Shown: piece after piece, positions 22,528 to 30,457 of the stretch
How positions within the stretch are numbered: the first letter of the stretch is position 1
Layout of the letters: every line of letters starts with the position of its first letter
DNA from: an uncultured Clostridia bacterium
GTDB taxonomy: Bacteria > Bacillota > Clostridia > Christensenellales > Borkfalkiaceae
DNA length: 35,215 nt
Assembly (NCBI GenBank): GCA_947595585.1
Contig: CANQET010000015.1
Coordinates: 1 to 35,215, forward strand
Direction of reading: 5' to 3'
Notes under the pieces: model-generated
Database searches by the model: none
Told to the model about the DNA's origin: nothing
Seen by the model: only the letters and a program-made list of their open reading frames with translations
Program-made: the position numbers and the translations under genes

Positions 22528-24603
22528 ATGGCGGATATGAATTTGTTGAACGAAACCTTCGACCTCTACTACAAGAAGGCGAAGGAGTGCTTCGAAAAGA
22601 AGGACTTGATGCTCGCGCGGCGGTATTACTTGCTCGCCGCGGAGCAGATGCTCAAGATGGCGAAGGAGAGCAAGGGGGAGCTTCAGAAGGCCCGCTACAA
22701 TCGCGCCAAGAGCATCATCGAATTTGCCGACAGCATTCCCGCGGCTCGGCGCATGCAGAGCGGCGATAAGGTCGAGGACGGGGTACGCGTGAAGTCCAAT
22801 GAGAAGGTCACCCTCGAGGAGGCATTGAAGAGCCTCAATGCGCTCGAAGGGCTCGCGCGGGTCAAGAGCAAAGTGCGCGATTGGGTGGATACGATCAAGG
22901 TGTTCCAGATGCGCAAGGAACGCGGCTTCTCGGTGCCCGAGATGTCGTATCACATGGTGTTCACGGGCAATCCCGGCACGGGCAAGACGACCGTCGCCCG
23001 CATCATGGCACAGATCTATTGCGCCCTCGGCATCCTCTCGGAGGGGCAGCTCGTCGAAGTCGAACGCAGCGACCTCGTCGCGGGGTACGTCGGGCAGACG
23101 GCGATCAAGACGAAGGACGTCCTCAAAAAGGCCTACGGCGGGGTGCTCTTCATCGACGAGGCGTATACGCTCGTGGGTGCGGGGAACGACTTCGGACAGG
23201 AGGCCGTCGATACCATCCTCAAGGATATGGAAGATAAGCGCGACGACCTCGTGGTGATCGTGGCGGGGTACGATGAGCCCATGGAGGAATTCATCGCCTC
23301 CAACCCCGGGCTTCGTTCCCGCTTCAAGAACTTCATCCAATTCAGCGATTACAGCGGCGCCGAGCTCTACAACATCTTTGCGGGGCTGTGCACCAAGAGC
23401 CAATATGCGATCGATCCCGCCGCCCGTAGCATGCTTGCGGCCTACTTCGAAGAACTCTACGCGACGCGGGATAAGAACTTCGGCAACGGCAGAACGGTCC
23501 GCAACCTCTTCGAGGATATCGTCACCCGCCAATCCAAGCGCATCGCGCGGATGAGCAGCCCTTCCAACGACGATATGATGACGATCACCGCCGCCGATCT
23601 TCCCTTCACGTCGGTGCCCCATGCGCCCGCAGCGCCGCCCGAGCCGCCCAAGCCCGTGGAACCGCCCAAGCCCGTAGAGCCGCCCAAGGAAGAGAAGCCC
23701 ACGCCCGAGGAGAAGATCCTCGAAGAGGGGGGCGGAAACACGGATTTCAAATTCGATTGGGATAGCCTTCCCACGATCACCTTCGACGACATCGCCGGTC
23801 TCGACGACGTGAAGGAGACCGTGCGGGTGAAGGTGCTCCTTCCCCTGCAACACCCCGAAGTCTTCGAGGGCTATGTGCGCAAGAGCGGGGGCGGGCTGCT
23901 GCTATACGGCCCTCCCGGGACGGGCAAGACGATGGTCGCCGCCGCGATCGCCAACGAGATCGGGGCGAAGTTCTGTTCGGTGAAGCCCTCCGACCTCTTG
24001 AACCAGGGGGCAGGCAACACCGAAAAGGCGGTGCGTTCGCTCTTTGCACAGGCAAGGCAGTTCCCCTGCGCCGTCATCTATTTCGACGAGATGGATTCCA
24101 TTTCGCCCAAGTCCACCAAATCGCAATACGCCAAGCAGCTCCGTTCGGAATTTTTGGCACAGCTGCAGGGTATCGAGGAATACGGCAAGAAGAAGGATAA
24201 CATCCTCTTCCTCATAGCGGCGACCAACAAGCCGTGGGAGATCGACAGCGCATTCGTCCGCCCCGGCCGGTTCGGGACGCGGATCTATGTGGGTCTGCCC
24301 GACGACGCAGCCCGTGAATACATGATCTCGCGGCGCATCCAAAAGATCAAAGAGAAGGGGATCGTGCGCATTGCGGACGACGTCGATATCGCTTGGGCCG
24401 TCGCCGAGACCAACGGCTACAACGGCGCCGATATGACCAACTTCTTGGACCGCGTGGAGGAGATCTCCGCGCTGCGCGGCGTGACGACGGGCGTAAAGAC
24501 CATCGAAAAGCGCGATTTCGAGGAGGCGCTCACGCAGGTCACTTCCTCCGTACAGAGCGAAGATATCGAAAAGCTCCTCGCTTGGAAAGGCGACAATGAA
24601 TAA
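22528..24603 (+). CDS. MIT-like domain plus tandem AAA+ ATPase (CbbX/SpoVK-type then Vps4-like)
   Basis: Residues 5-76 form three helices with the MIT pattern (LYYKKAKECFEKKD, LMLARRYYLLAAEQMLKMAK, then KARYNRAKSIIEFADSIPA). The first AAA domain (about 95-345) is of the CbbX/SpoVK type: Walker A GNPGTGKT (147-154), SDLVAGYVGQTA, Walker B VLFIDEA (206-212), arginine finger region NPGLRSRF. A proline-rich linker (366-392) follows. The second AAA domain (about 410-680) has Vps4/katanin-clade features: FDDIAGLDDVKE, GPPGTGKT (461-468), VIYFDEMDS (516-524), SEFLAQLQGIE, AATNKPWEIDSAFVRPGRF and IYVGLPDDAARE. Vps4 disassembles ESCRT-III filaments by threading them; the ESCRT-III-like genes are two and three genes upstream. 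No TM helix is seen. Confidence 0.88.
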   Translation: MADMNLLNETFDLYYKKAKECFEKKDLMLARRYYLLAAEQMLKMAKESKGELQKARYNRAKSIIEFADSIPAARRMQSGDKVEDGVRVKSNEKVTLEEALKSLNALEGLARVKSKVRDWVDTIKVFQMRKERGFSVPEMSYHMVFTGNPGTGKTTVARIMAQIYCALGILSEGQLVEVERSDLVAGYVGQTAIKTKDVLKKAYGGVLFIDEAYTLVGAGNDFGQEAVDTILKDMEDKRDDLVVIVAGYDEPMEEFIASNPGLRSRFKNFIQFSDYSGAELYNIFAGLCTKSQYAIDPAARSMLAAYFEELYATRDKNFGNGRTVRNLFEDIVTRQSKRIARMSSPSNDDMMTITAADLPFTSVPHAPAAPPEPPKPVEPPKPVEPPKEEKPTPEEKILEEGGGNTDFKFDWDSLPTITFDDIAGLDDVKETVRVKVLLPLQHPEVFEGYVRKSGGGLLLYGPPGTGKTMVAAAIANEIGAKFCSVKPSDLLNQGAGNTEKAVRSLFAQARQFPCAVIYFDEMDSISPKSTKSQYAKQLRSEFLAQLQGIEEYGKKKDNILFLIAATNKPWEIDSAFVRPGRFGTRIYVGLPDDAAREYMISRRIQKIKEKGIVRIADDVDIAWAVAETNGYNGADMTNFLDRVEEISALRGVTTGVKTIEKRDFEEALTQVTSSVQSEDIEKLLAWKGDNE

Positions 24604-24661
24604 GCAAAATGTGAGAATGGGGTGCGAAAACACGCCTCATCCCATCGGATAGGAGGGTATT

Positions 24662-25417
24662 ATGGCATATAGTTGCAAACAATGCGGCGCTTCGCTTACC
24701 GCCAAGGGAAACAAATACGAGTGCCCGTTCTGCGGTACGACGTATGAGGCTTCGGACTTTGCGCCTAAGCAGCAGGCGGCGGCCGCGCCCGTACGCCAGC
24801 AGGGCGGCGCCGACGTCTTCGAACAGAACATCGACGGCATCCTCGAACTTCGCTGGCAGGGCGGGCAATACATCTACTCGGGCTCGGGCTTCCTCATCAG
24901 CGCGGGCGGGTATGCGATCACGAACACGCACGTCGTCACCTATGAAAACGGCAGATCGTGCGGGACGCTCACCGCACGCCTCAAGGGGCAGGAGATCCAG
25001 GCGAGCGTCGTCCTCCTCGGCGACGACCGCCACGGCAACGGCAGCGGGGTGGACCTCGCCCTCATCAAACTTTCCCGCCTTCCCTTGGGCGCCAAGCCGC
25101 TGCACTTCGAGCAGGCAGGCAACGTGCGCAACGGGGAGCAGGTCTACGTCATCGGCAACTCGCTCGGCTACGGCACCGCGATCACGAGCGGGATCGTCAG
25201 CGACCGTGCGCGCAAGATCGGGAATCAGACGTACGTCATGACCGACTGCGCCACCAACGGCGGAAACTCGGGCGGGCCGCTCTTCAATGCGAAGGGGAAC
25301 GTCATCGGCGTGCACGTCTCGGCACAGAACAATGCCGACGGCATGAAATACGCCATCCCCGTCGAATCGGTGAACGCCTTCCTCGAGAAAGCAAGGCGGG
25401 CGGGCGTCCGTCTGTAA
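24662..25417 (+). CDS. zinc-ribbon trypsin-like serine protease, apparently cytosolic (251 aa)
   Basis: An N-terminal zinc ribbon (Cys5, 8, 21, 24) is joined by an Ala/Gln linker to an HtrA-type trypsin fold (residues 55-250). The catalytic triad is complete: His90 in TNTHVV, Asp131 in GVDLALIKL and Ser203 in TNGGNSGGPLF. There is no PDZ domain and neither a signal peptide nor a TM anchor, so unlike HtrA/DegP the protease should stay in the cytosol. GGAGG lies nine bases ahead of the ATG. It is the last gene of the operon, before the terminator at 25476. Its ribbon resembles those of the SPFH and TIR proteins, suggesting recruitment to a common complex. Confidence 0.88.
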   Translation: MAYSCKQCGASLTAKGNKYECPFCGTTYEASDFAPKQQAAAAPVRQQGGADVFEQNIDGILELRWQGGQYIYSGSGFLISAGGYAITNTHVVTYENGRSCGTLTARLKGQEIQASVVLLGDDRHGNGSGVDLALIKLSRLPLGAKPLHFEQAGNVRNGEQVYVIGNSLGYGTAITSGIVSDRARKIGNQTYVMTDCATNGGNSGGPLFNAKGNVIGVHVSAQNNADGMKYAIPVESVNAFLEKARRAGVRL

Positions 25418-25475
25418 GGCCGCATACTTTCGGCGTTTTGCAAGGCAGAGCGCGGAAAAATTCAAGATATCGCAC

Positions 25476-25513
25476 GGCGCGCGGAGAAAATTTGCTCCCG
25501 CGCCTGATTTTTT
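25476..25513 (+). terminator. terminator of the ESCRT-like operon
   Basis: GGCGCGCGGAG pairs with CTCCCGCGCC (one bulged base) around an AAAATTTG loop and is followed by TGATTTTTT. Confidence 0.8.
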
Positions 25514-25545
25514 CATAAAAGCTTGGAAAAAATGCCTTGAAAGGC

Positions 25546-25574
25546 TTGTATTTTCCAAAAAAATAGTGTACAAT
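25546..25574 (+). promoter_or_regulatory. promoter of ppdK
   Basis: TTGTAT (25546-25551), 17-base spacer, TACAAT (25569-25574), 39 bases upstream of the ppdK start. Confidence 0.75.
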
Positions 25575-25613
25575 TACATTTGGTTCAAAGAGAAAAATCA
25601 GGAGGAATTCCAA

Positions 25614-28286
25614 ATGGCAAAGAAGTATTGTTACCTTTTCACGGAAGGCAACGCGAACATGCGCGAACTGCTCGGCGGCAAGGGCGCGAACCTTGCGGAG
25701 ATGACCAACATCGGTCTTCCCGTCCCGCAGGGCTTCACGATCTCCACGGAGGCGTGCACGCAGTATTATGAAGACGGCAGACAGATCAATCCCGAGATCC
25801 AGGCCGAGATCATGGAATACGTCGATAAGATGGAGAAGATCACGGGCAAGAAGTTCGGCGATAAGGAAAATCCTCTGCTCGTCTCCGTCCGTTCGGGCGC
25901 AAGAGCCTCCATGCCCGGTATGATGGATACCATCCTCAACCTCGGGCTCAACGAAGAGGTCGTCGAGGCGATCTCCAAGAAATCGGGCAATCCCCGTTGG
26001 GCGTGGGACTGCTACAGAAGATTCATCCAGATGTTCTCCGACGTCGTCATGGAAGTCGGCAAGAAATATTTCGAGAAGCTCATCGACGAGATGAAGGAAA
26101 AGAAGGGCGTGAAGCAGGACGTCGAGCTCACGGCAGACGACCTCAAGGAACTCGCCTTCCAGTTCAAGTCCGAATACAAGGCACAGCTCGGTAAGGACTT
26201 CCCCTCCGATCCCAAGGAGCAGCTCTTCGAGGCGATCAAGGCCGTGTTCCGTTCGTGGGATAACGACCGCGCCAACGTCTACAGAAGAGATCACAATATC
26301 CCCTATAGCTGGGGCACCGCCGTCAACGTCCAGATGATGGCCTTCGGCAACATGGGCAACAACTGCGGCACGGGCGTCGCCTTCACCCGCAATCCCGCCA
26401 CGGGCGAGAAGGGCCTCATGGGCGAGTTCCTCATCAACGCACAGGGCGAAGACGTCGTCGCAGGCGTCCGTACCCCCATGCACATCGACGAGATGGCACG
26501 CGTCTTCCCCAAGGTCTACGAGCAGTTCCAAGAGGTCTGCAAGATCCTCGAGAACCACTACCGCGACATGCAGGATATGGAGTTCACCGTCGAGAACGAG
26601 AAGCTCTATATGCTCCAGACCCGTAACGGCAAGCGCACGGCGGCTGCCGCCATCAAGATCGCATGCGACCTCATCGACGAGGGCATGATCGACGAGAAGG
26701 AAGCCCTCATGCAGATCGATGCTTCCACGTTCGATATGCTCCTTCACCCGCAGTTCGATCCCAACGCCCTCAAGCAGGCCGAGAAGAACGTCATCGGCAA
26801 GGGCATTGCGGCTTCCCCCGGCGCCGCGGCGGGCACCATCGTGTTTACGGCAGAAGACGCCGTGAAGCTCGGCAAGCCGAGCAAGAACGAGAAGGGCGAA
26901 GTCATCCCCGGGAAGAAGGTCGTCCTCGTCCGCCTCGAGACTTCCCCCGAAGATATCGAGGGCATGAAGTATTCGCAGGGCATCCTCACGGTGCGCGGCG
27001 GACAGACTTCGCACGCGGCCGTCGTCGCACGCGGCATGGGGACCTGCTGTGTCTCGGGCTGCGGCGACATCAAGATGGACGAAGAGAACAAGTGCTTCAC
27101 GCTTGCGGGCAAGCTCTATAAGGAAGGCGATCCCATCTCCCTCGACGGCTCCACGGGCAAGATCTACGACGGGCTCATTCCGACCGTTCCCGCAGATCCC
27201 AACAGCGGCTACTTCAAGCGCATCATGGACCTTGCGGATAAATACAAGGCGCTCGGCGTCCGCACGAATGCGGATACGCCCAAGGACGCCACGCAGGCCG
27301 CCATCTTCGGCGCGCAGGGCATCGGCCTCTGCCGTACCGAGCACATGTTCTTCGATCCCGCAAGGATCGGCGCATTCCGCAGAATGATCTGCGCGGATAC
27401 CGTCGAAGAGCGCGAGAAGGCGCTCGCCAAGATCGAGCCCATGCAGCAGGCAGACTTCGAAGGTCTCTTCGAGGCCCTCGGCGGCCAACCCGTCACCATT
27501 CGTTTCCTCGATCCGCCGCTCCATGAGTTCGTTCCTACCGAAGAAGCGGATATCGCCGCCCTCGCCAAGGCACAGAAAAAGACCGTCGCCCAGATCAAGC
27601 AGATCATCGCCGACCTCCACGAGTTCAACCCGATGATGGGCCACCGCGGCTGCCGTCTCTGCGTCACCTATCCCGAGATCGCCGTCATGCAGACCCGTGC
27701 CGTCATGAAGGCCGCCATCGCCGTCGCGAAGCGCCACAGAGATTGGAAGGTCGTGCCCGAGATCATGATCCCGCTCACCGGCGAAGTGAAGGAGTTCAAA
27801 TTCGTCAAGGATATCGTCGTGAAGACGGCCGAAGAGGTCATCAAGTCCAAGCACAAGAAGATCAAGTATGAAGTGGGTACCATGATCGAGATCCCGCGTG
27901 CGGCCCTCACCGCCGATGCGATCGCGAAGGAAGCGGACTTCTTCTGCTTCGGCACCAACGACCTCACCCAGATGACCTTCGGCTTCTCCCGCGACGACGC
28001 AGGCAAGTTCCTCAAGGCATATTACGACACCAAGATCTATGAGAGCGATCCGTTTGCACGTCTCGATACGACGGGCGTCGGCCAGCTCATGGAGATGGCG
28101 ACGAAGAAGGGCAAGAAGGCCAACAAGAAGTTGCACCTCGGCATCTGCGGCGAACACGGCGGCGATCCTTCGTCCATCGAGTTCTGCCACAACATCGGCC
28201 TCAACTACGTCTCCTGCTCGCCTTACCGCGTTCCCACGGCACGCCTCGCCGCGGCACAGGCGAACATCAAGAATCCGAGGAAGTAA
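25614..28286 (+). CDS. ppdK: pyruvate, phosphate dikinase
   Basis: PPDK interconverts pyruvate, ATP and phosphate with PEP, AMP and pyrophosphate; in anaerobes it usually serves PPi-linked glycolysis. The 890-residue length is typical. Domains in order: N-terminal ATP-grasp nucleotide-binding region (FTEGNANMRELLGGKGANLA at the start; SVRSGARASMPGMMDTILNL near 99-118), the phospho-histidine swivel domain (GGQTSHAAVVARGMG with His467) and the C-terminal PEP/pyruvate TIM barrel (GLCRTEHMFF, FGTNDLTQMTFGFSRDD, and GICGEHGG with Cys845 as the general acid). The start at 25614 follows GGAGG and begins the family's usual MAKKYCYLF. The gene stands alone between its own promoter and terminator. No pyruvate-dikinase regulator is adjacent. 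Confidence 0.97.
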   Translation: MAKKYCYLFTEGNANMRELLGGKGANLAEMTNIGLPVPQGFTISTEACTQYYEDGRQINPEIQAEIMEYVDKMEKITGKKFGDKENPLLVSVRSGARASMPGMMDTILNLGLNEEVVEAISKKSGNPRWAWDCYRRFIQMFSDVVMEVGKKYFEKLIDEMKEKKGVKQDVELTADDLKELAFQFKSEYKAQLGKDFPSDPKEQLFEAIKAVFRSWDNDRANVYRRDHNIPYSWGTAVNVQMMAFGNMGNNCGTGVAFTRNPATGEKGLMGEFLINAQGEDVVAGVRTPMHIDEMARVFPKVYEQFQEVCKILENHYRDMQDMEFTVENEKLYMLQTRNGKRTAAAAIKIACDLIDEGMIDEKEALMQIDASTFDMLLHPQFDPNALKQAEKNVIGKGIAASPGAAAGTIVFTAEDAVKLGKPSKNEKGEVIPGKKVVLVRLETSPEDIEGMKYSQGILTVRGGQTSHAAVVARGMGTCCVSGCGDIKMDEENKCFTLAGKLYKEGDPISLDGSTGKIYDGLIPTVPADPNSGYFKRIMDLADKYKALGVRTNADTPKDATQAAIFGAQGIGLCRTEHMFFDPARIGAFRRMICADTVEEREKALAKIEPMQQADFEGLFEALGGQPVTIRFLDPPLHEFVPTEEADIAALAKAQKKTVAQIKQIIADLHEFNPMMGHRGCRLCVTYPEIAVMQTRAVMKAAIAVAKRHRDWKVVPEIMIPLTGEVKEFKFVKDIVVKTAEEVIKSKHKKIKYEVGTMIEIPRAALTADAIAKEADFFCFGTNDLTQMTFGFSRDDAGKFLKAYYDTKIYESDPFARLDTTGVGQLMEMATKKGKKANKKLHLGICGEHGGDPSSIEFCHNIGLNYVSCSPYRVPTARLAAAQANIKNPRK

Positions 28287-28318
28287 GGCGAAGGATCCAC
28301 GAAATTCTTTATCGAACG

Positions 28319-28347
28319 AACAGCGCTCCGTTACGGAGCGCTGTTTT
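28319..28347 (+). terminator. terminator of ppdK
   Basis: AACAGCGCTCCG (28319-28330) and CGGAGCGCTGTT (28334-28345) form a perfect 12-bp stem with a three-base loop, followed by a short T-run. Confidence 0.88.
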
Positions 28348-28461
28348 CATAAAATAAGGGCAGAATTTCGTGAGCGGACGTCTTGTTTGTTTTTATTTAC
28401 GTTCAGCCGCACACACAGATTTGTTTCATCGGACAATCGGCGCAAAGCGCAAATCGGAGAG

Positions 28462-28491
28462 AAAAAACAAAAAGCGCGGTTTTTGTTTTTT
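28462..28491. repeat. A/T-only hairpin with GC loop
   Basis: AAAAAACAAAAA (28462-28473) is perfectly complementary to TTTTTGTTTTTT (28480-28491) across a GCGCGG loop. The stem is nearly all A-T, the reverse of a normal terminator. Nothing else recognisable lies between 28348 and the promoter at 28516. Confidence 0.6.
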
Positions 28492-28515
28492 CAGCCGCCA
28501 TAGATTGTTGAACAC

Positions 28516-28544
28516 TTGATTTATCTTGAAAAAAGTGCTAAAAT
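28516..28544 (+). promoter_or_regulatory. promoter of the 116-residue hypothetical gene
   Basis: TTGATT (28516-28521), 17-base spacer, TAAAAT (28539-28544) with an upstream TG at the extended -10 position. Confidence 0.7.
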
Positions 28545-28580
28545 ACACAAATAGAATAAGGAATGGTTTGATTTTTGGTC

Positions 28581-28931
28581 ATGATGTCTACGTTGCCGTA
28601 TCGGGAGTGTATTGACAAGTTGAACGATGGTACGATCCGTAAAATAGTATTTCAAGTCGAAAACTATGCGCATTATAAAAGTTGTTCGATGGAAAGAAGG
28701 AGAGACTGTATAAAAGGCCGTGCAGTCAATTTCATCGACGTCAAACTGACGGAGGATGGCACAGAACGCGTCTGTTTTTTCGGAAAATTCAACGAGTCAT
28801 ATAAATTGTTCGGCTTGGGGCGAAAGGGACGATTTACGTTAGAGCAAATTTGGGACCGGATACGGTTGATCCGGATAGAATACGAAGAATCGGGCGCATC
28901 GGGTCAGGACAGCCGCCAATGCGTGGAATAA
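28581..28931 (+). CDS. hypothetical protein (116 aa)
   Basis: No family is recognised. The protein has a charged N-terminal half (LNDGTIRKIVFQVENYAHYK), a Cys/Arg-rich piece (SCSMERRRDCIKG), then beta-like strands (AVNFIDVKLTEDGTERVCFF) and a helix (FTLEQIWDRIRLIRIEYEE). The start is uncertain: AAGGA at about 28557 fits the TTG at 28575 better than the ATG at 28581. Base composition is noticeably AT-richer than in the genes on either side, and codon use includes AAA, ATA and TTG rarely seen nearby, so it may have been acquired. It has its own promoter and no visible terminator before the next gene. Confidence 0.55.
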   Translation: MMSTLPYRECIDKLNDGTIRKIVFQVENYAHYKSCSMERRRDCIKGRAVNFIDVKLTEDGTERVCFFGKFNESYKLFGLGRKGRFTLEQIWDRIRLIRIEYEESGASGQDSRQCVE

Positions 28932-29046
28932 GTATGTTTCGCTTTGCAGGATGTCTGCTTTGCGATGATCGGAAGGCGGATCGCATTGTCGTTCGCGAAA
29001 GATCGGGGGCGGACGAAACAATTTTCAGTGAAGTAAGAGAGAGATT

Positions 29047-29715
29047 ATGGAACAAATCGAATGTGCGGAAGATCTCGTAAAATTGATCCACGGGGTGGGG
29101 TTTTTGCCCTTTTTCCGCGGGAATATTGCGGGATTTTCGGTCGAGGAACACTGTCCCGCCGAACTGTGGTTTGCGGATGACAGGGAGGGCCCGTGGGAGT
29201 GGAAGGGGCCCGTCATCCGCACGGGGACCTGCGTCTACGGCAAGCTGTTCGGCGGCAAGGCGGGCTTTGTCGCCAAGGAATGGGCGCCCGATCTCTTCAA
29301 TTACCGCAGGGACGGCTACGATTTCGACGCCCGTTGCGATGAGGGCCTCGCCCCGTATAAGGATCAAGCCGTCATGCGGGCCGTCGCCGCGCAAGGGAAG
29401 ATGCTCTCCAAGGAGATCAAGCGGCGCTGCAACTACAAAAAAGGGGGGAATGTGGGCTTTGAAACGGTCATCACCCGCCTTCAGATGCAGACCTATCTCG
29501 TCGTTTCGGACTTTGTGTATCTTCGCGACCGTTTCGGAAGGCCCTACGGCTGGGGGGTGGCGGAGTATGCGCCGCCCGAGCTCCTCTTCGGAGAGGACTT
29601 CTTTTCTTCCGCCTACAAAGTGTCGCCCGCGCGTTCCAAGGGATCGATCGAGGCACACTTGAAGGCCCTGCTCCCGCAGGCGAGCGCCGAGGAGATCGCA
29701 GGCCTTCTCGGATAA
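29047..29715 (+). CDS. AlkZ-related winged-helix protein, tentative (222 aa)
   Basis: The sequence resembles a clostridial family annotated as AlkZ-related: GPWEWKGPVIRTGTCVYGK, FGGKAGFVAKEWAPDLFNYR, then RDGYDFDARCDEGLA, VITRLQMQTYLVVSDFVY and YGWGVAEYAPPE. True AlkZ/YcaQ enzymes are DNA glycosylases that unhook interstrand crosslinks and are about 400 residues long, so this is a short relative, perhaps only the winged-helix DNA-binding part; I do not see the QxQ catalytic motif. There is no signal peptide. The ribosome-binding site is weak (AAGAGAGAG). It may be co-transcribed with the preceding gene. The family assignment is from memory of similar proteins and needs a profile search. Confidence 0.65.
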   Translation: MEQIECAEDLVKLIHGVGFLPFFRGNIAGFSVEEHCPAELWFADDREGPWEWKGPVIRTGTCVYGKLFGGKAGFVAKEWAPDLFNYRRDGYDFDARCDEGLAPYKDQAVMRAVAAQGKMLSKEIKRRCNYKKGGNVGFETVITRLQMQTYLVVSDFVYLRDRFGRPYGWGVAEYAPPELLFGEDFFSSAYKVSPARSKGSIEAHLKALLPQASAEEIAGLLG

Positions 29716-29743
29716 AACCGCAGAAAAAACCACCGCTCCCGCA

Positions 29744-29772
29744 TTGACATTGCCGCGGGAGTTTGGTATAAT
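29744..29772 (+). promoter_or_regulatory. sigma-A promoter of tmk-rimM
   Basis: TTGACA (29744-29749), 17-base spacer, TATAAT (29767-29772), 56 bases before the tmk start. Confidence 0.92.
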
Positions 29773-29827
29773 ATAGGAGAAAAAAGCAAGGGCATGGGGG
29801 CTTTCCCCGCCCTTCGGAGAAGTGAAG

Positions 29828-30457
29828 ATGGCACGCGGGAAATTTATCGTATTCGAGGGTACGGACGGCAGCGGCAAGACGACGCAGATGAAACTTTTGG
29901 GCGCATACCTTCGGGAGCGCGGGGTCGCTACGCACCTCACGCACGAGCCGACGGCTTCCCCCTACGGCACGCTGCTCCGCTCCTGCATGGCGGGCAAGAC
30001 GGACGCCGATGAGCACGTCATCGCCCTTCTCTTTGCGGCCGACCGCATCGACCACATCCAAAATGCCGAAAACGGCATGAAGCAGCTGCTCGAGCAGGGG
30101 GTCACCGTGCTCTGCGACCGCTATTATTTTTCTTCCTTTGCCTACAACGGCGGCTTCGTTCCCCTCGAGTGGGTCGTAGAACTCAACCGCCCAGCCATGG
30201 AGATGCTGCGGCCCGACCTCGTCATCTATCTCGACGTCTCCCCCGAAGACGCCATGGCAAGGATCGCACAGCGGGGGGAGCGGGAGCGCTACGAGGATCT
30301 CGCGCGGCAGAAGCTCATCCGCGAGAAATATTTCGAGGTGTTTGCGCGCTTTCGGGCGCAGGAGAACATCGTCGTCGTCAAAAATGAAGCCGCCCCCGAG
30401 GCGACGCAGGCAAAACTTCGCAAACTATGCGACGATCTTTTCGGAGGCAACGCATGA
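29828..30457 (+). CDS. tmk: thymidylate kinase
   Basis: This kinase converts dTMP to dTDP on the way to dTTP. The 209-residue protein has the P-loop FEGTDGSGKTTQ (residues 8-19), the DRY motif CDRYYFSSFAY (about 98-108) and a lid with arginines (AQRGERERYEDLARQ). The ATG at 29828 follows GGAG at eight bases; an in-frame GTG at 29822 is the weaker alternative. The stop overlaps the rimM start (ATGA), so the two are translationally coupled. In most Firmicutes tmk precedes holB, so the pairing with rimM is less common. Confidence 0.93.
   Translation: MARGKFIVFEGTDGSGKTTQMKLLGAYLRERGVATHLTHEPTASPYGTLLRSCMAGKTDADEHVIALLFAADRIDHIQNAENGMKQLLEQGVTVLCDRYYFSSFAYNGGFVPLEWVVELNRPAMEMLRPDLVIYLDVSPEDAMARIAQRGERERYEDLARQKLIREKYFEVFARFRAQENIVVVKNEAAPEATQAKLRKLCDDLFGGNA

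Noticed and set aside
14383..25417. Prophage or type VI secretion cluster
   Set aside because: The virion-core name of the SPFH family could suggest a phage, but no capsid, tail, terminase, portal, integrase or sheath genes are present.
25302..28190. 962-codon open frame antisense to ppdK
   Set aside because: Same shadow effect: regularly spaced Asp/Glu/Leu/His composition mirrors the highly biased codons of ppdK, and no family motif is present.
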